Shown: one piece after another, positions 33,891-42,584 of the stretch
Layout: each line of letters opens with the position of its first letter
Position numbering within the stretch: the first letter of the stretch is position 1
NCBI RefSeq assembly: GCF_000153325.1
Contig: NZ_CH724141.1
Span: forward strand, 569,185 to 633,184
Direction: 5' to 3'
DNA length: 64,000 nucleotides
Source of the DNA: Photobacterium sp. SKA34
Lineage (GTDB): Bacteria; Pseudomonadota; Gammaproteobacteria; Enterobacterales; Vibrionaceae
The notes under the pieces: model-generated
Seen by the model: only the letters and a program-made list of their open reading frames with translations
Database searches by the model: none
Told to the model about the DNA's origin: nothing
Position numbers and translations under genes: made by a program

Positions 33891-34424
33891 ATGTATCAAT
33901 CGCAACTGCAACTAACAACTGACAGGTTAATTCTTCGTCCACTACAATTATCAGATGCGACACAAATTCAACATCTGGCAGGTAATATCGATATTGCAAA
34001 TAGTACTATCAGTGTTCCTCATCCCTACTCTGACGGTATGGCGGGGAAATGGATTGGTAAGCATTTAGCTGGTTGGCTCACCCAAAACTCAGCGATCTTT
34101 GCGATAACGTTAAAATCAAATCACCAACTGGTTGGTTGTGCTGGACTTGAAAATATACAAAACGGTAGTGGTCAATTGGGCTATTGGATTGGTGTACCTT
34201 ACTGGGGGAATGGATATTGTACTGAAGCAGTTGAACGTCTTAAAGAATTTGGTTTTAACCGATTACAACTCAAACATATTTATGGTCGCCACAGTAAAAA
34301 CACCACAGGGCCTGCAAAAGTGATGCTAAAAGTAGGTATGTATCCTGTTGATAAACTTTCTATTACTTCTATTGATAATATAAATAATGACATTTCATTG
34401 TATGAGATCACAACAACAGCATGA
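33891..34424 (+). CDS. GNAT acetyltransferase, RimJ/RimL type
   Basis: 177 residues. The opening LTTDRLILRPLQLSDATQI is standard for the branch. The acetyl-CoA site is LGYWIGVPYWGNGYCTEAVERLKEFGF, and the KHIYGRHSKNTTGPAKVMLKVGM motif follows. Such enzymes acetylate N-termini or small amines using acetyl-CoA; the target is unknown. Located 80 bp before the lhgO relic, in the same direction. Confidence 0.9.
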   Translation: MYQSQLQLTTDRLILRPLQLSDATQIQHLAGNIDIANSTISVPHPYSDGMAGKWIGKHLAGWLTQNSAIFAITLKSNHQLVGCAGLENIQNGSGQLGYWIGVPYWGNGYCTEAVERLKEFGFNRLQLKHIYGRHSKNTTGPAKVMLKVGMYPVDKLSITSIDNINNDISLYEITTTA

Positions 34425-34505
34425 TACCTTTTTAATAATAACATCGTATAATAAATAGCATTATTATTCTCTCATTACGCATTTCCATATCAATGGGAGG
34501 ATTAA

Positions 34506-35698
34506 GTGTTAGATTGTGATTTTCTAGTTATTGGGGCTGGAATAATTGGATTAAGTACAGCATGGGAACTGCAACAACGTTTTCCCCAAAAAAAGGTATG
34601 GGTTATCGAAAAAGAAGCTCATGAAGCTTTCCATCAAACAGGCCATAATAGCGGTGTTATACATGCTGGTATTTATTACCCTCCAGACAGCTTAAAAAGT
34701 GATTTTTGTCTTCGTGGCAATCAAGCGATTAAAGCCTTTTGTGGCGAGTTTAATATTCCTTTCGAACAATGCGGAAAATTAGTCGTTGCCACAAACACAA
34801 CCGAGAAACAACATTTACAACAACTAGCAATTCGGGCTGCTCACCTTGATATTAATATCGCCCTTCTCGATCAACATGCGCTGAAACAAAAAGAGCCTAA
34901 CATTACAGGTATTAGTGCTCTTTTTGTTCCAGATTCTGCCATCGTTAATTATCGCTTGATTTGTCAAAAACTTGTTGAGTTGATCCGGCAACATAACGGG
35001 CGTGTTATTTTTAATCAAACTGTTGAAGCAATCGAAGAGAAGACTGATAACGTTGCTATTAAATGTATAACGAAAACATTTTTAGCGGGTAAATTAATTG
35101 CGTGTGCTGGACTACAATCCGATAGAGTTGTTTCTATGCTTGGTACTCAACCCTCCTTTTCTATTGTTCCTTTTAGAGGTGATTACTACCAAATCTCAAA
35201 TAAGCACAACGATCAAATTAACCATTTAATATATCCAGTCCCAGATCCCAACTTGCCTTTTCTAGGGATCCACTTAACTAAAATGATCGATGGTAGCATT
35301 ACTGTTGGACCCAGTGCAGCCTCAATTTTGCGCGTGAGGCTTATGATTCACCAATGTTTAATCTTAAAGATAGCTTGGACTTACTTAGCTTTAAAGGCCT
35401 ATATCCTCTGTTATATAAACACTTATCATCAGCATTAATAGAGTTTACTCAAGCAGTATGGAAACCCTCTTATTTAGCTAAAGTTCAGAGCTATTACCCT
35501 CAATTAACGATCTCTGATTTGCAATCTTATCCTTGTGGAATAAGAGCTCAAGCGGTGAATAAACAAGGTCAACTAATTGATGATTTTATGTTTCATCAAA
35601 CAGCATTAAGTCTTGTCGTATGCAACGCCCCCTCACCAGCTGCTACATCATGTTTTCCTATCGCTCAGTATATTGTTGATAAGCTACGCTATGAGTGA
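34506..35698 (+). pseudogene. lhgO: L-2-hydroxyglutarate oxidase gene with one frameshift
   Basis: The first frame (34506 to about 35315) gives the FAD motif VIGAGIIGLSTAWEL, the HNSGVIHAGIYYPP block and LGIHLTKMIDGSITVGPSA, as in E. coli LhgO. The protein then continues correctly only in another frame: FAREAYDSPMFNL, YPCGIRAQAVNKQGQLIDDF and CNAPSPAATSCFPIAQYIVDKL, ending at 35698. A single base lost or gained near 35315-35325 explains it. The intact enzyme oxidises L-2-hydroxyglutarate to 2-oxoglutarate, feeding electrons to the quinone pool. Real mutation and sequencing error cannot be told apart here. Confidence 0.88.
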
Positions 35699-35756
35699 GT
35701 GATGTTTTTGATATACTCGCCAGCATCAAAAATTATCGTAAATAAGGGATCTTGTA

Positions 35757-36062
35757 GTGAAAAGCCCATGTGTTGCCAAGTGTAAGAATAGTGATGGTAT
35801 CTGTAGTGGTTGCTTACGCACAATGAAAGAAGTTATAGAATGGCAAAACTTTGATGACATCAAGCGAGAATCAGTTATGGCTGAAATTAAAGGGCAGCCT
35901 GATACTCATTTTTGCCCTGAATGCCATGAGCCCGCACATTGCGATATTAGTGCAGGAAAGGCAACGTGTTGGTGTTTTGAATTAGATAACCGTGACACTG
36001 CAGATTGTCCTTCAGGACGCTGCTTATGTCGTAAGTGTTTATCAAAGCAACCTCTCGCTTAA
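35757..36062 (+). CDS. DUF1289 plus cysteine-rich CWC domain protein
   Basis: 101 residues from a GTG with AAGGGA about 8 nt upstream. The N-terminal half is a DUF1289 unit (SPCVAKCKNSDGICSGCLRTMKEVIEW) and the C-terminal half is CWC-like, with FCPECH, CWCF, CPSGRCLCRKC. The 13 Cys suggest one or more bound metal ions or clusters, probably zinc. Such fusions occur in Vibrionaceae. No function is established. It sits between the lhgO relic and a DUF2157 membrane protein. Confidence 0.85.
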   Translation: MKSPCVAKCKNSDGICSGCLRTMKEVIEWQNFDDIKRESVMAEIKGQPDTHFCPECHEPAHCDISAGKATCWCFELDNRDTADCPSGRCLCRKCLSKQPLA

Positions 36063-36125
36063 TAATAAATGGCGTTCTAACTTATTTAGATCGCTTTGCA
36101 AGCCTTTTGTTACTAGGACAGTGAA

Positions 36126-37160
36126 ATGACACTTAAGCTTAATAAAAGAAAAGCACAAACCCTTGATGAGGCCATTGCGCACTGGGAACAAGAAAAACTT
36201 GTAAGTATGGAGCAAAGTGAGCACTTACGACAAAGTTATCAAGTTGCAAATTTTGATTGGAAACTACTTGCTGTTTATTCGTTCTGGATAGCTATTGCTT
36301 GTTTTATCCTCTCCGTCATTTTGTTAGTTGCTGATAACTATCTAATGTCTTTATTGGCTAAATTAATTAATACACCAGCCAGTGTTTTAACAATTATTAC
36401 CGCGTTTTTATCCGCAGCTTTATATTATCTAGGCGTTAGAAGACGTACTAAGTACCCAGAAAAAAGTATTAGCAATGAAGCAATTTTCTTTTTTGGTGTA
36501 TTACTCACGGCGGTTTCTGTCGGTTTTTTAAGTAAAACAACACTCGCTGAACATTGGCGAGAAAGTCTATTTGTTACTATTCCTGCCATCATCTATTGTG
36601 CGTTAGGTATCAAGTTAAGATCGGTTTTAATTTGGTTATTTTTCTTATTAAGTGCGGGGCTATATTTACTATCAGAAACTGCCTATTTAAGTGATAGCCA
36701 TTACCTCTTTTTAGGAATGAATATACCACTACAATTTACTTGTTTTGGCGCCATCATTATCTTAATTAGTCTATCTTTTCCAAAAATAAAAATACTAAAA
36801 CCGCTAACAGAAGCTACACGTTTTTCTGGACTGCTCTATTTTTTCACTTTTTTATGGTTACTGACTATATTCGGTAACTATGACAGTTTTCATGAGTGGT
36901 CACAGATAAAACAAGTGGAATTATGGGCATGGAGTCTCTTAGCTTTAACTTGTTGTAGTATCGCAATTATTATTGGTATAAAAGCTAATGATGTTATGAC
37001 GCGAACATTCGGTATTACTTTTATGTTGATTGTGCTGTATACCGAGTATTTCACCTATTTTTGGGGCGAGATTCATAAGGCACTTTTCTTTGCGATACTT
37101 GCTCTTAGCTTTTGGTTTATCGGTACACGAGCTGAAAAGTTATGGCAACCTAATCAGTAA
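36126..37160 (+). CDS. DUF2157 family membrane protein
   Basis: 344 residues. A cytoplasmic N-terminal helical domain (KAQTLDEAIAHWEQEKLVSMEQSEHLRQSYQ, about 9-40) is typical of DUF2157, followed by eight to ten membrane segments from about residue 50 to 335. The family is widespread in inner membranes and has no known function. It is 64 bp behind the DUF1289 gene and may be cotranscribed. The convergent terminator follows. Confidence 0.85.
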   Translation: MTLKLNKRKAQTLDEAIAHWEQEKLVSMEQSEHLRQSYQVANFDWKLLAVYSFWIAIACFILSVILLVADNYLMSLLAKLINTPASVLTIITAFLSAALYYLGVRRRTKYPEKSISNEAIFFFGVLLTAVSVGFLSKTTLAEHWRESLFVTIPAIIYCALGIKLRSVLIWLFFLLSAGLYLLSETAYLSDSHYLFLGMNIPLQFTCFGAIIILISLSFPKIKILKPLTEATRFSGLLYFFTFLWLLTIFGNYDSFHEWSQIKQVELWAWSLLALTCCSIAIIIGIKANDVMTRTFGITFMLIVLYTEYFTYFWGEIHKALFFAILALSFWFIGTRAEKLWQPNQ

Positions 37161-37188
37161 ATAACACGTATATTCTTTCTACCATTAA

Positions 37189-37221
37189 AACGGGATAGCT
37201 TGACAATAAAGCTATCCCGTT
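37189..37221. terminator. Strong hairpin between convergent genes
   Basis: AACGGGATAGCTT pairs perfectly with AAGCTATCCCGTT across a 7-nt loop, between the DUF2157 gene and the acyltransferase gene. T tracts are short on both sides. Confidence 0.7.
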
Positions 37222-37243
37222 ATGAAAATAATCAATCCAATCG

Positions 37244-39004
37244 CTATCGATGATAGGCAATATATTGCTTTGCCTTTTTAAGCCCCATATATTTAGCGAG
37301 CGTCTTTTCTGCGACCTGACGTAAATCAACCACAATTAAACCATCCAACGAATCATTAAAAGCAGGATCAACATTAAAGCAAAGTAGTTTGCCATTTAAG
37401 CCTAGATATTGCCTTAACAAAACTGGTACACCTTTCTTATCGTTATCTAATCGACTCACAACTTTTGAGAGCAGTTGAATATCAGTAAGCGCTGCCAATA
37501 TATCAGGATGATGATAACAACGATCCCCTTTAGGCAAAGGATAACTAGGCTTTACCAACGTTGCTACCTGCTGATCGTAATGGTGCACCTCTAGACTAGC
37601 AGCTAATAACTGGCGGGCTCCTAAACTATAGTCATTACTTATACTCACAGGGCCAAATAAGTGCGTGTATTGAGGGTGCCGATACACAAATTCGCATATT
37701 CCTTTCCACAGTAACAATAGTGCGCTAAGACTACGCTGATAAGGCTGAGCAACAAAAGAGCGCCCTAACTCTAATGATTTACCTAACTGTTTCACTAACG
37801 CCTGCTCATAATTAAACAAGGTTCTTGAGTATAAACCTCCAATCCCTTGCTGCTGTATGATTCGATCAGATGCTCCTAAACGATATGCGCCAACCAACTG
37901 CTGTTTCTCTTTATCCCATACGAATAAATGATAATAAAAGTCATCAAACCGATCTAAGTCCAACGCTTTTCCAGTGCCTTCCCCGACCGCCCTAAAATTA
38001 ACTTCTCGCACTCGACCAATTTCTTTCAATAAATGTGGCGCGTCTTCAGCCGTAGTGCAGTAAACATCAAAGCGAGTATTTTCAATAAGCTTCTGATCAT
38101 GAGGCAAATGTGCAATTTCTGCTGCTAATAATTGAGCAGGGATAGGAGGATGAATCTCAGCTATTTCAGCATTCGATACAGGTTCTTGCTTTGTTGGTTG
38201 AGATAAATAGTTTGAACCTAAAAGATAAGTATTAAGCCGTAAGTAATTAACTAGCTGATAGTCATCTTTAATATTCTTCACTTCCGAATAATGTATAGCT
38301 TCACCGATCGCTAGCCCTATACATTGTTGGCGTTTATTTAGCATCTCTCGCCCAAGCATCGCAGTACGTAATAATGGATGAATTTTCCCTGCTAAATAAA
38401 ACTTTTTACTGTTTTCACCATTAATAAAAATCGGTACCACAACTGCTTCATGACGACGAATAAAGCGACTTACGGAGCGATTCCAACTTTTATCGACTAA
38501 GCGTTTTTTTTGATCTTTAGTCGATACTTCTCCTGCAGGGAATACCAGTAATAAGCCCCCCTCTGCAAGATGATGATGTGCTTCTCTTACCGCTTTTGCA
38601 TTCACTTTTACTGTAGATTGACTTTCAAAAACATCAACGCCAATAAACAGGGAATCTAATTCAGGCACTGTTTTTAAATATTCATTAGCCAAAATTTTTA
38701 TATCTGCACGAACGGAGAGAAGAAGTTCAGCAAGAATAATGCCTTCCACACCACCAAGAGGATGATTTGCAACAATCAACGTTGATCCTTGCTGTGGGAT
38801 TGTTTGTACCGAGCCTTGTTGGAGTTGATAATCAATCCCTAACGATTCCAACGCATACCGCACAAAAGTTGTTCTATCTGAATCAATGGGGCGCTTTAAA
38901 TAATACTTATTAAGCTGCTTTAGTCCTGTAACCCATTCAGCCACATTCTCAGCAATACCTAATGGCGTTTTTCTTGGAAGCAAAAAAGGCGTGTTCGTTT
39001 CCAT
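37244..39004 (-). CDS. olsF: Bifunctional acyltransferase, OlsF-like ornithine lipid synthase
   Basis: 586 residues from the ATG at 39004 (GGTGA about 5 nt upstream; a GTG at 39022 is also in frame). The N-terminal half is a PlsC-type O-acyltransferase with ANHPLGGVEG (Glu in place of the usual Asp) and VFPAGEVS. The C-terminal half (about 310-560) is an OlsB-like GNAT fold with REVNFRAVGEGTGKALDLDRFDDFYYHLFV and KSLELGRSFV. This order is that of OlsF, which makes ornithine lipids from ornithine in two acylation steps; Vibrio cholerae VC0489 is the likely model. These lipids replace phospholipids under phosphate limitation. Specific substrate is inference. Confidence 0.8.
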   Translation of the reverse strand: METNTPFLLPRKTPLGIAENVAEWVTGLKQLNKYYLKRPIDSDRTTFVRYALESLGIDYQLQQGSVQTIPQQGSTLIVANHPLGGVEGIILAELLLSVRADIKILANEYLKTVPELDSLFIGVDVFESQSTVKVNAKAVREAHHHLAEGGLLLVFPAGEVSTKDQKKRLVDKSWNRSVSRFIRRHEAVVVPIFINGENSKKFYLAGKIHPLLRTAMLGREMLNKRQQCIGLAIGEAIHYSEVKNIKDDYQLVNYLRLNTYLLGSNYLSQPTKQEPVSNAEIAEIHPPIPAQLLAAEIAHLPHDQKLIENTRFDVYCTTAEDAPHLLKEIGRVREVNFRAVGEGTGKALDLDRFDDFYYHLFVWDKEKQQLVGAYRLGASDRIIQQQGIGGLYSRTLFNYEQALVKQLGKSLELGRSFVAQPYQRSLSALLLLWKGICEFVYRHPQYTHLFGPVSISNDYSLGARQLLAASLEVHHYDQQVATLVKPSYPLPKGDRCYHHPDILAALTDIQLLSKVVSRLDNDKKGVPVLLRQYLGLNGKLLCFNVDPAFNDSLDGLIVVDLRQVAEKTLAKYMGLKKAKQYIAYHR

Positions 39005-39085
39005 ACTTTCACCGCAAATCACAGAATTTGGTGTCAGTATAAAAAGGATAAATGACGAAGGAGTTTCAATCTATTGCCGTTTTAA

Positions 39086-39121
39086 TGACAAAAATAAAGC
39101 CACTGTTTAAAGTGGCTTTAT
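39086..39121 (-). terminator. Intrinsic terminator of the 111-residue hypothetical gene
   Basis: AAAGCCACT pairs with AGTGGCTTT with a short loop, then ATTTTTG on the minus strand. It separates the hypothetical gene from olsF. Confidence 0.75.
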
Positions 39122-39180
39122 ATCGGTAAATTATTTATAAACGCTATCTGTAACAAAGTAGATACTCAAAAATGGATATA

Positions 39181-39516
39181 TTATCTTACTGCTTGCATTT
39201 CAAGATTATAAAGACGGATCTCATGTAATACACGTTCTGTCAGAATTTCATTCATGTTGTCACGAACTGACGCTTGCATTTCCGATATAGCAGGAAATAC
39301 ATTCTCATGCATTTCATCTAAACATTCCTTTGATACCTTCATTTTTAAATCAAACTCAAAAGATGCTAAAACCAAAAACTTCTCCATTCGCTCTAAAACG
39401 ACATCAATCATGTATTGATCAGCATTTAAATCAAGCAATTCCTGCTCAACAATGGTTTCTAAAGGTGTCCGTTCTTTCGGTTGCTCTTTTACTGGAAAAG
39501 TAAGAATATTCGACAT
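39181..39516 (-). CDS. Conserved hypothetical helical protein
   Basis: 111 residues, with GGGGGGA 5 nt before the ATG. It is mostly helical and acidic, with a Met-rich middle (YMIDVVLERMEKFLVLASFEFDLKMKVS) and no signal peptide or Cys. It is bounded by its own terminator. I recognise no named family; the coding pattern looks authentic. Confidence 0.65.
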   Translation of the reverse strand: MSNILTFPVKEQPKERTPLETIVEQELLDLNADQYMIDVVLERMEKFLVLASFEFDLKMKVSKECLDEMHENVFPAISEMQASVRDNMNEILTERVLHEIRLYNLEMQAVR

Positions 39517-39771
39517 AATATCCCCCCATAGACAGTAACTGTGAAGTCCCTAACAAATTTCCCTGTAACAATACCGTTACATTTATCCTATGTGTATTTA
39601 TTCATTCTGAAAAGCACAATTTTGAAAAAACGTTATAACTATAACATTTTTGAAATTTAACACGCCTTACCCTAACCCTACAATCCTTTAATAAACAAAT
39701 AGATAATGAAATAAAAATAAATATAAACTTTTCTTATTTTTTTTTCGTACAAATGTTGTAAATAACCAACA
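39517..39771. other. AT-rich intergenic region
   Basis: About 255 bases with runs of A and T. It holds the promoter of the minus-strand hypothetical gene, though no clear match is seen. Confidence 0.4.
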
Positions 39772-39800
39772 TTGTTTGAATTTTATACATTGCCTATAAC
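39772..39800 (+). promoter_or_regulatory. Promoter of the candidate small RNA
   Basis: TTGTTT, exact 17-bp spacer, TATAAC. It is followed about 40 bp later by a terminator, with no protein gene between. Confidence 0.55.
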
Positions 39801-39805
39801 AATAC

Positions 39806-39874
39806 GTATTTGATTTGGAGCCTTGTAGCGCCACTTATCCGAGTTACTCAAGCCGTATCTCGGTTTTTTTTATC
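39806..39874 (+). ncRNA. Candidate small RNA of about 70 nt
   Basis: Starts about 6 nt after a TTGTTT-17-TATAAC promoter and ends at a terminator (CCGAGTTAC with GTATCTCGG, 39839-39865) with eight T. The unpaired 5' part (about 30 nt, including TTTGGAGCCTTGTAGCGCC) would be the pairing region. The 3' hairpin plus long U tail is the usual form of an Hfq-binding RNA. It does not match any sRNA I remember. Also possible: a short leader transcript of creA, whose start is 140 bp downstream. Confidence 0.45.
39839..39874 (+). terminator. Intrinsic terminator upstream of creA
   Basis: CCGAGtTAC pairs with GTAtCTCGG, followed by eight T. No protein gene ends before it on this strand. Confidence 0.75.
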
Positions 39875-40015
39875 CTAAAAATAGCAAAACCTTAAGATGT
39901 GGTCTAAATATCAAACGTTTAATGAAAATAAGACATTTTTCACGTATAAACCTATATATCGATCTGCCGTAAATAAAAATAAATCGATTACGGCGAATAG
40001 ACCAAGGAGTGAATA

Positions 40016-40504
40016 ATGAAAAAAACCATAATGGTGGCAGGATTGGTAGCAACAGCGCTATTAACAAGTGGTTGTTCGGATAATGAAGTTGGCGATGTAT
40101 CACTAGGGGTATTTACCACCAAAGATATTAAATTAAATACTTTAGTCGACCCATTAGTGCCAGGTGTTACCTGTCATATTGCAAGTATTGAGGCAGATTT
40201 AAGCTTAGCGGATCCATCCGATTCATCCATTTCATGTCGTCAAACGGGTGAAATTACACATGATATGATTGCAAAAATTGATAAATCAAAATCAGGTGAA
40301 GTAGTATTTAAAAAGTCAAAAAGTATCTTCTTTAAAACTATGAAGATTCGTCGTATTTATGATCCTGCTTCTGAAACATTGATGTATTTATCATACTCAA
40401 CAAAAGAAACATCAGGTAGCTACAAACATAGCTTATCAACTGTGCCTCTTTGGGGAACGAAAGCTTACGTACCCAAAGACGTAACACCACAATCAGCACA
40501 GTAA
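40016..40504 (+). CDS. creA: CreA family lipoprotein
   Basis: 162 residues. The signal peptide ends with lipobox LTSGC (Cys20, Ser at +2, so outer-membrane sorting by the E. coli rule). The mature part matches E. coli CreA in order: DPLVPGVTCHIASIEAD, DSSISCRQTGEI, GEVVFKKSKSIFFKTMKIRRIYD and LMYLSYSTK. The two Cys (TCHI, SCRQ) probably form a disulfide. CreA's biochemical role is unknown. E. coli CreA is not generally a lipoprotein, so the lipobox is a variation. AAGGAG 7 nt before ATG. Confidence 0.88.
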   Translation: MKKTIMVAGLVATALLTSGCSDNEVGDVSLGVFTTKDIKLNTLVDPLVPGVTCHIASIEADLSLADPSDSSISCRQTGEITHDMIAKIDKSKSGEVVFKKSKSIFFKTMKIRRIYDPASETLMYLSYSTKETSGSYKHSLSTVPLWGTKAYVPKDVTPQSAQ

Positions 40505-40515
40505 TATCAGTATAT

Positions 40516-40556
40516 ATACCGCAACAATGTACTTTTAGCATACATAGTTGCGGTAT
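40516..40556. repeat. Hairpin between creA and a convergent gene
   Basis: ATACCGCAAC pairs with GTTGCGGTAT, with an inner TGTA/TACA pairing. No T run; a stem shared by both 3' ends. Confidence 0.55.
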
Positions 40557-40576
40557 CTCTCATAAGAAAAAGTAAT

Positions 40577-40855
40577 TTAAAACTTGTTAAATCGTCCTTT
40601 AACCATGATCGAACCGATCAATGCCATTACAAGACCCGTTAATAACACCACAAAGTTTTTATGACGTTCAGCGGCTAAAACTTTTTCTGCATAATTTGCA
40701 TTAGGAAAATCAGTGCTACTCGCATGAATATATGATCCCATTTCCATCAGTACATGCTCTTGTCCGACCATACCACTTAAAGAAATAGTTGCCCATAATA
40801 GCGATACAACGCCAATTGAAATAGAAATAAAACCCCAGCTTTGTTTAACATCCAT
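40577..40855 (-). CDS. Small membrane protein with two transmembrane segments
   Basis: 92 residues. Hydrophobic segments at about 7-27 (WGFISISIGVVSLLWATISL) and 67-86 (FVVLLTGLVMALIGSIMV) with a polar loop between, so both ends probably face the cytoplasm. The basic C-terminus KGRFNKF supports that topology. No family is recognised. Confidence 0.6.
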   Translation of the reverse strand: MDVKQSWGFISISIGVVSLLWATISLSGMVGQEHVLMEMGSYIHASSTDFPNANYAEKVLAAERHKNFVVLLTGLVMALIGSIMVKGRFNKF

Positions 40856-41280
40856 ATTCTAGCCTGCTTTAAAAACCATAAAACATGGTTTTTTATTTAT
40901 ATAATGGATAAATACACAGTATGTGTAATAAATATCAGAGATGTTTCTCTTTGGTTGCATAGAATATTATAATAGCAATTGAAAAACAAATGATTAATAT
41001 AAACTAAAAATTGTTCAAAAAGACATCAAATATAGATTTTAGAGTTTTAAAAACAATTAATAACAATTAACTAGCTGTTTTTTAATGATTTAAATTTTTA
41101 TGTGTTTTTTTTGAATTTCAGTGTTGAAAATATAAATAAATAATTTTGGAATTAATATTTATACTATGCTTAATTTCATGAGCAAGTACTAATTTAATTT
41201 ACACAAAAATAACAATAAAAAGATATGAGAACACATACAACTGTATATATATACATTGCTATTTGAGTATCACTAAATAA
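40856..41280. other. AT-rich intergenic region
   Basis: About 425 bases, extremely AT-rich, between the membrane protein start and the mog terminator. No gene, repeat or clear promoter beyond simple A/T runs. Confidence 0.45.
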
Positions 41281-41307
41281 AAAAAGTAACCATAGGTTAC
41301 TTTTTTA
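41281..41307. terminator. Terminator of mog
   Basis: AAAAAGTAACC pairs with GGTTACTTTTT with a 3-nt loop; T runs on both strands. Confidence 0.85.
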
Positions 41308-41321
41308 TTTATAGCACTGTA

Positions 41322-41855
41322 TTACTTCTGCTTTGGTCTAAAAGGCTTTATCACCGCATCATCACATTCTAAGAATGGACCATTCATTAAATCAATACAG
41401 TATGGAATCGCAGGAAAAACAGCATCTAAACATTCACGAATCGATTTAGGCTTACCTGGTAAATTAACAATTAAGCTATCGCCACGTAAACCCGCAGTTT
41501 GACGAGACAATATCGCAGTTGGTACAAACTTAAGTGATTCAGCACGCATCAATTCACCGAAACCAGGCATCATACGATCGCAAACAGCTTCAGTCGCTTC
41601 AGGCGTCACGTCACGCTTAGCAGGGCCTGTGCCACCTGTTGTAACAATAAGACTGCAGTTTTCCACATCTGCCATTGTAATAAGTGTTGCTTCAATCACA
41701 TCTTGCTCATCAGGGATCACCTTATAAACAGGCTCCCACTCTGAGGTTAAATAATCATTTAGCGTATCGATAATAGCTTGGCCTGAAATGTCTTCATAAA
41801 TGCCAGCACTTGCGCGATCACTTACTGTCACAATACCAATTTTCGCTTTGCTCAT
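41322..41855 (-). CDS. mog: Molybdopterin adenylyltransferase
   Basis: 177 residues. It matches E. coli Mog along its length: IGIVTVSDRASAGIYED, IPDEQDVIEATL, TTGGTGPAKRDVTPEAT, MPGFGELMRAESLKFVPTAILSRQ and VNLPGKPKSIRECL. The enzyme adenylates molybdopterin before molybdenum insertion. Here it is monocistronic, with no moa or moe gene in the window. It is shorter than E. coli Mog, lacking a loop near the C-terminus. Confidence 0.94.
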   Translation of the reverse strand: MSKAKIGIVTVSDRASAGIYEDISGQAIIDTLNDYLTSEWEPVYKVIPDEQDVIEATLITMADVENCSLIVTTGGTGPAKRDVTPEATEAVCDRMMPGFGELMRAESLKFVPTAILSRQTAGLRGDSLIVNLPGKPKSIRECLDAVFPAIPYCIDLMNGPFLECDDAVIKPFRPKQK

Positions 41856-41925
41856 TCGTTTCCCTCAGTTTTCTTTTGTCTCTTTATTACTCAACCTTTA
41901 AAGTAATAAACTCACGTGATCGCAA

Positions 41926-41970
41926 GTGTAAGGAAAATAACGTCGAGGTAAACCGTTATTTTCCTTACAC
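41926..41970. repeat. Perfect 17-bp inverted repeat
   Basis: GTGTAAGGAAAATAACG at 41926-41942 and its exact complement at 41954-41970, loop of 11 nt. It lies between the mog start and the 3' end of the methyltransferase gene. No T run on either strand, so an ordinary intrinsic terminator is unlikely. Confidence 0.9.
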
Positions 41971-42001
41971 TCTCTATTCTCAATTAATATCATCTGACGC
42001 A

Positions 42002-42460
42002 TTAACACCAACGACGAACATTTCTGCAATATTGCAAATATTCATCACCAAACATAGCGAGTAATACCTCTTCTTCTGGCTCTATTTGAAAATTATTCAT
42101 CACCCATATAAAAATAGGTACGATCACAAAGCAGCTCAGCGCGGAAAAATAAAAACCAGCAGCGAATAGGAAAAAAACTAAACCTATATACATTGGATTA
42201 CGCGTAAAACGATAAATACCGGTCGTCACCAACCGTGATGTTTTCTGAGGATGGCGGGGATCAATCGTTGTATTAGCCTTTGCAAACGCAATTATTGCTG
42301 TAAATCCTGGGATAACACCAATAAAACACAACACCGAAACCAGCAAGCTCTTACCGCTAAAATCAATTGTTAGAATAGGATAAAAGCGAGAGAGTAAATA
42401 CATGGCTAACACTGATAGTAACAATAATATTGGAGGTGGGACACGCAACGACATACACAA
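42002..42460 (-). CDS. Isoprenylcysteine methyltransferase-like (ICMT/PEMT) membrane protein
   Basis: 152 residues with four to five membrane segments. The conserved C-terminal half is present: LVTTGIYRFTRNPMYIGLVFFLFAAGF, then IEPEEEVLLAMFGDEYLQYCRNVRRWC, the SAM-binding pattern of the family. Bacterial members methylate unknown small or lipid substrates at the membrane. Possible starts include the ATG at 42454. Monocistronic; the 17-bp inverted repeat follows its stop codon. Confidence 0.88.
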   Translation of the reverse strand: MCMSLRVPPPILLLLSVLAMYLLSRFYPILTIDFSGKSLLVSVLCFIGVIPGFTAIIAFAKANTTIDPRHPQKTSRLVTTGIYRFTRNPMYIGLVFFLFAAGFYFSALSCFVIVPIFIWVMNNFQIEPEEEVLLAMFGDEYLQYCRNVRRWC

Positions 42461-42584
42461 CGCCTTCTAAAACAGATTAAGATATCACTTTGATATTATA
42501 GATATATTTATATCTAGTAGATATTTTATTTGCCTCAAATGCGATCAACTTATAGCATGACCGTTTTATCTATTTTGTCACGTT

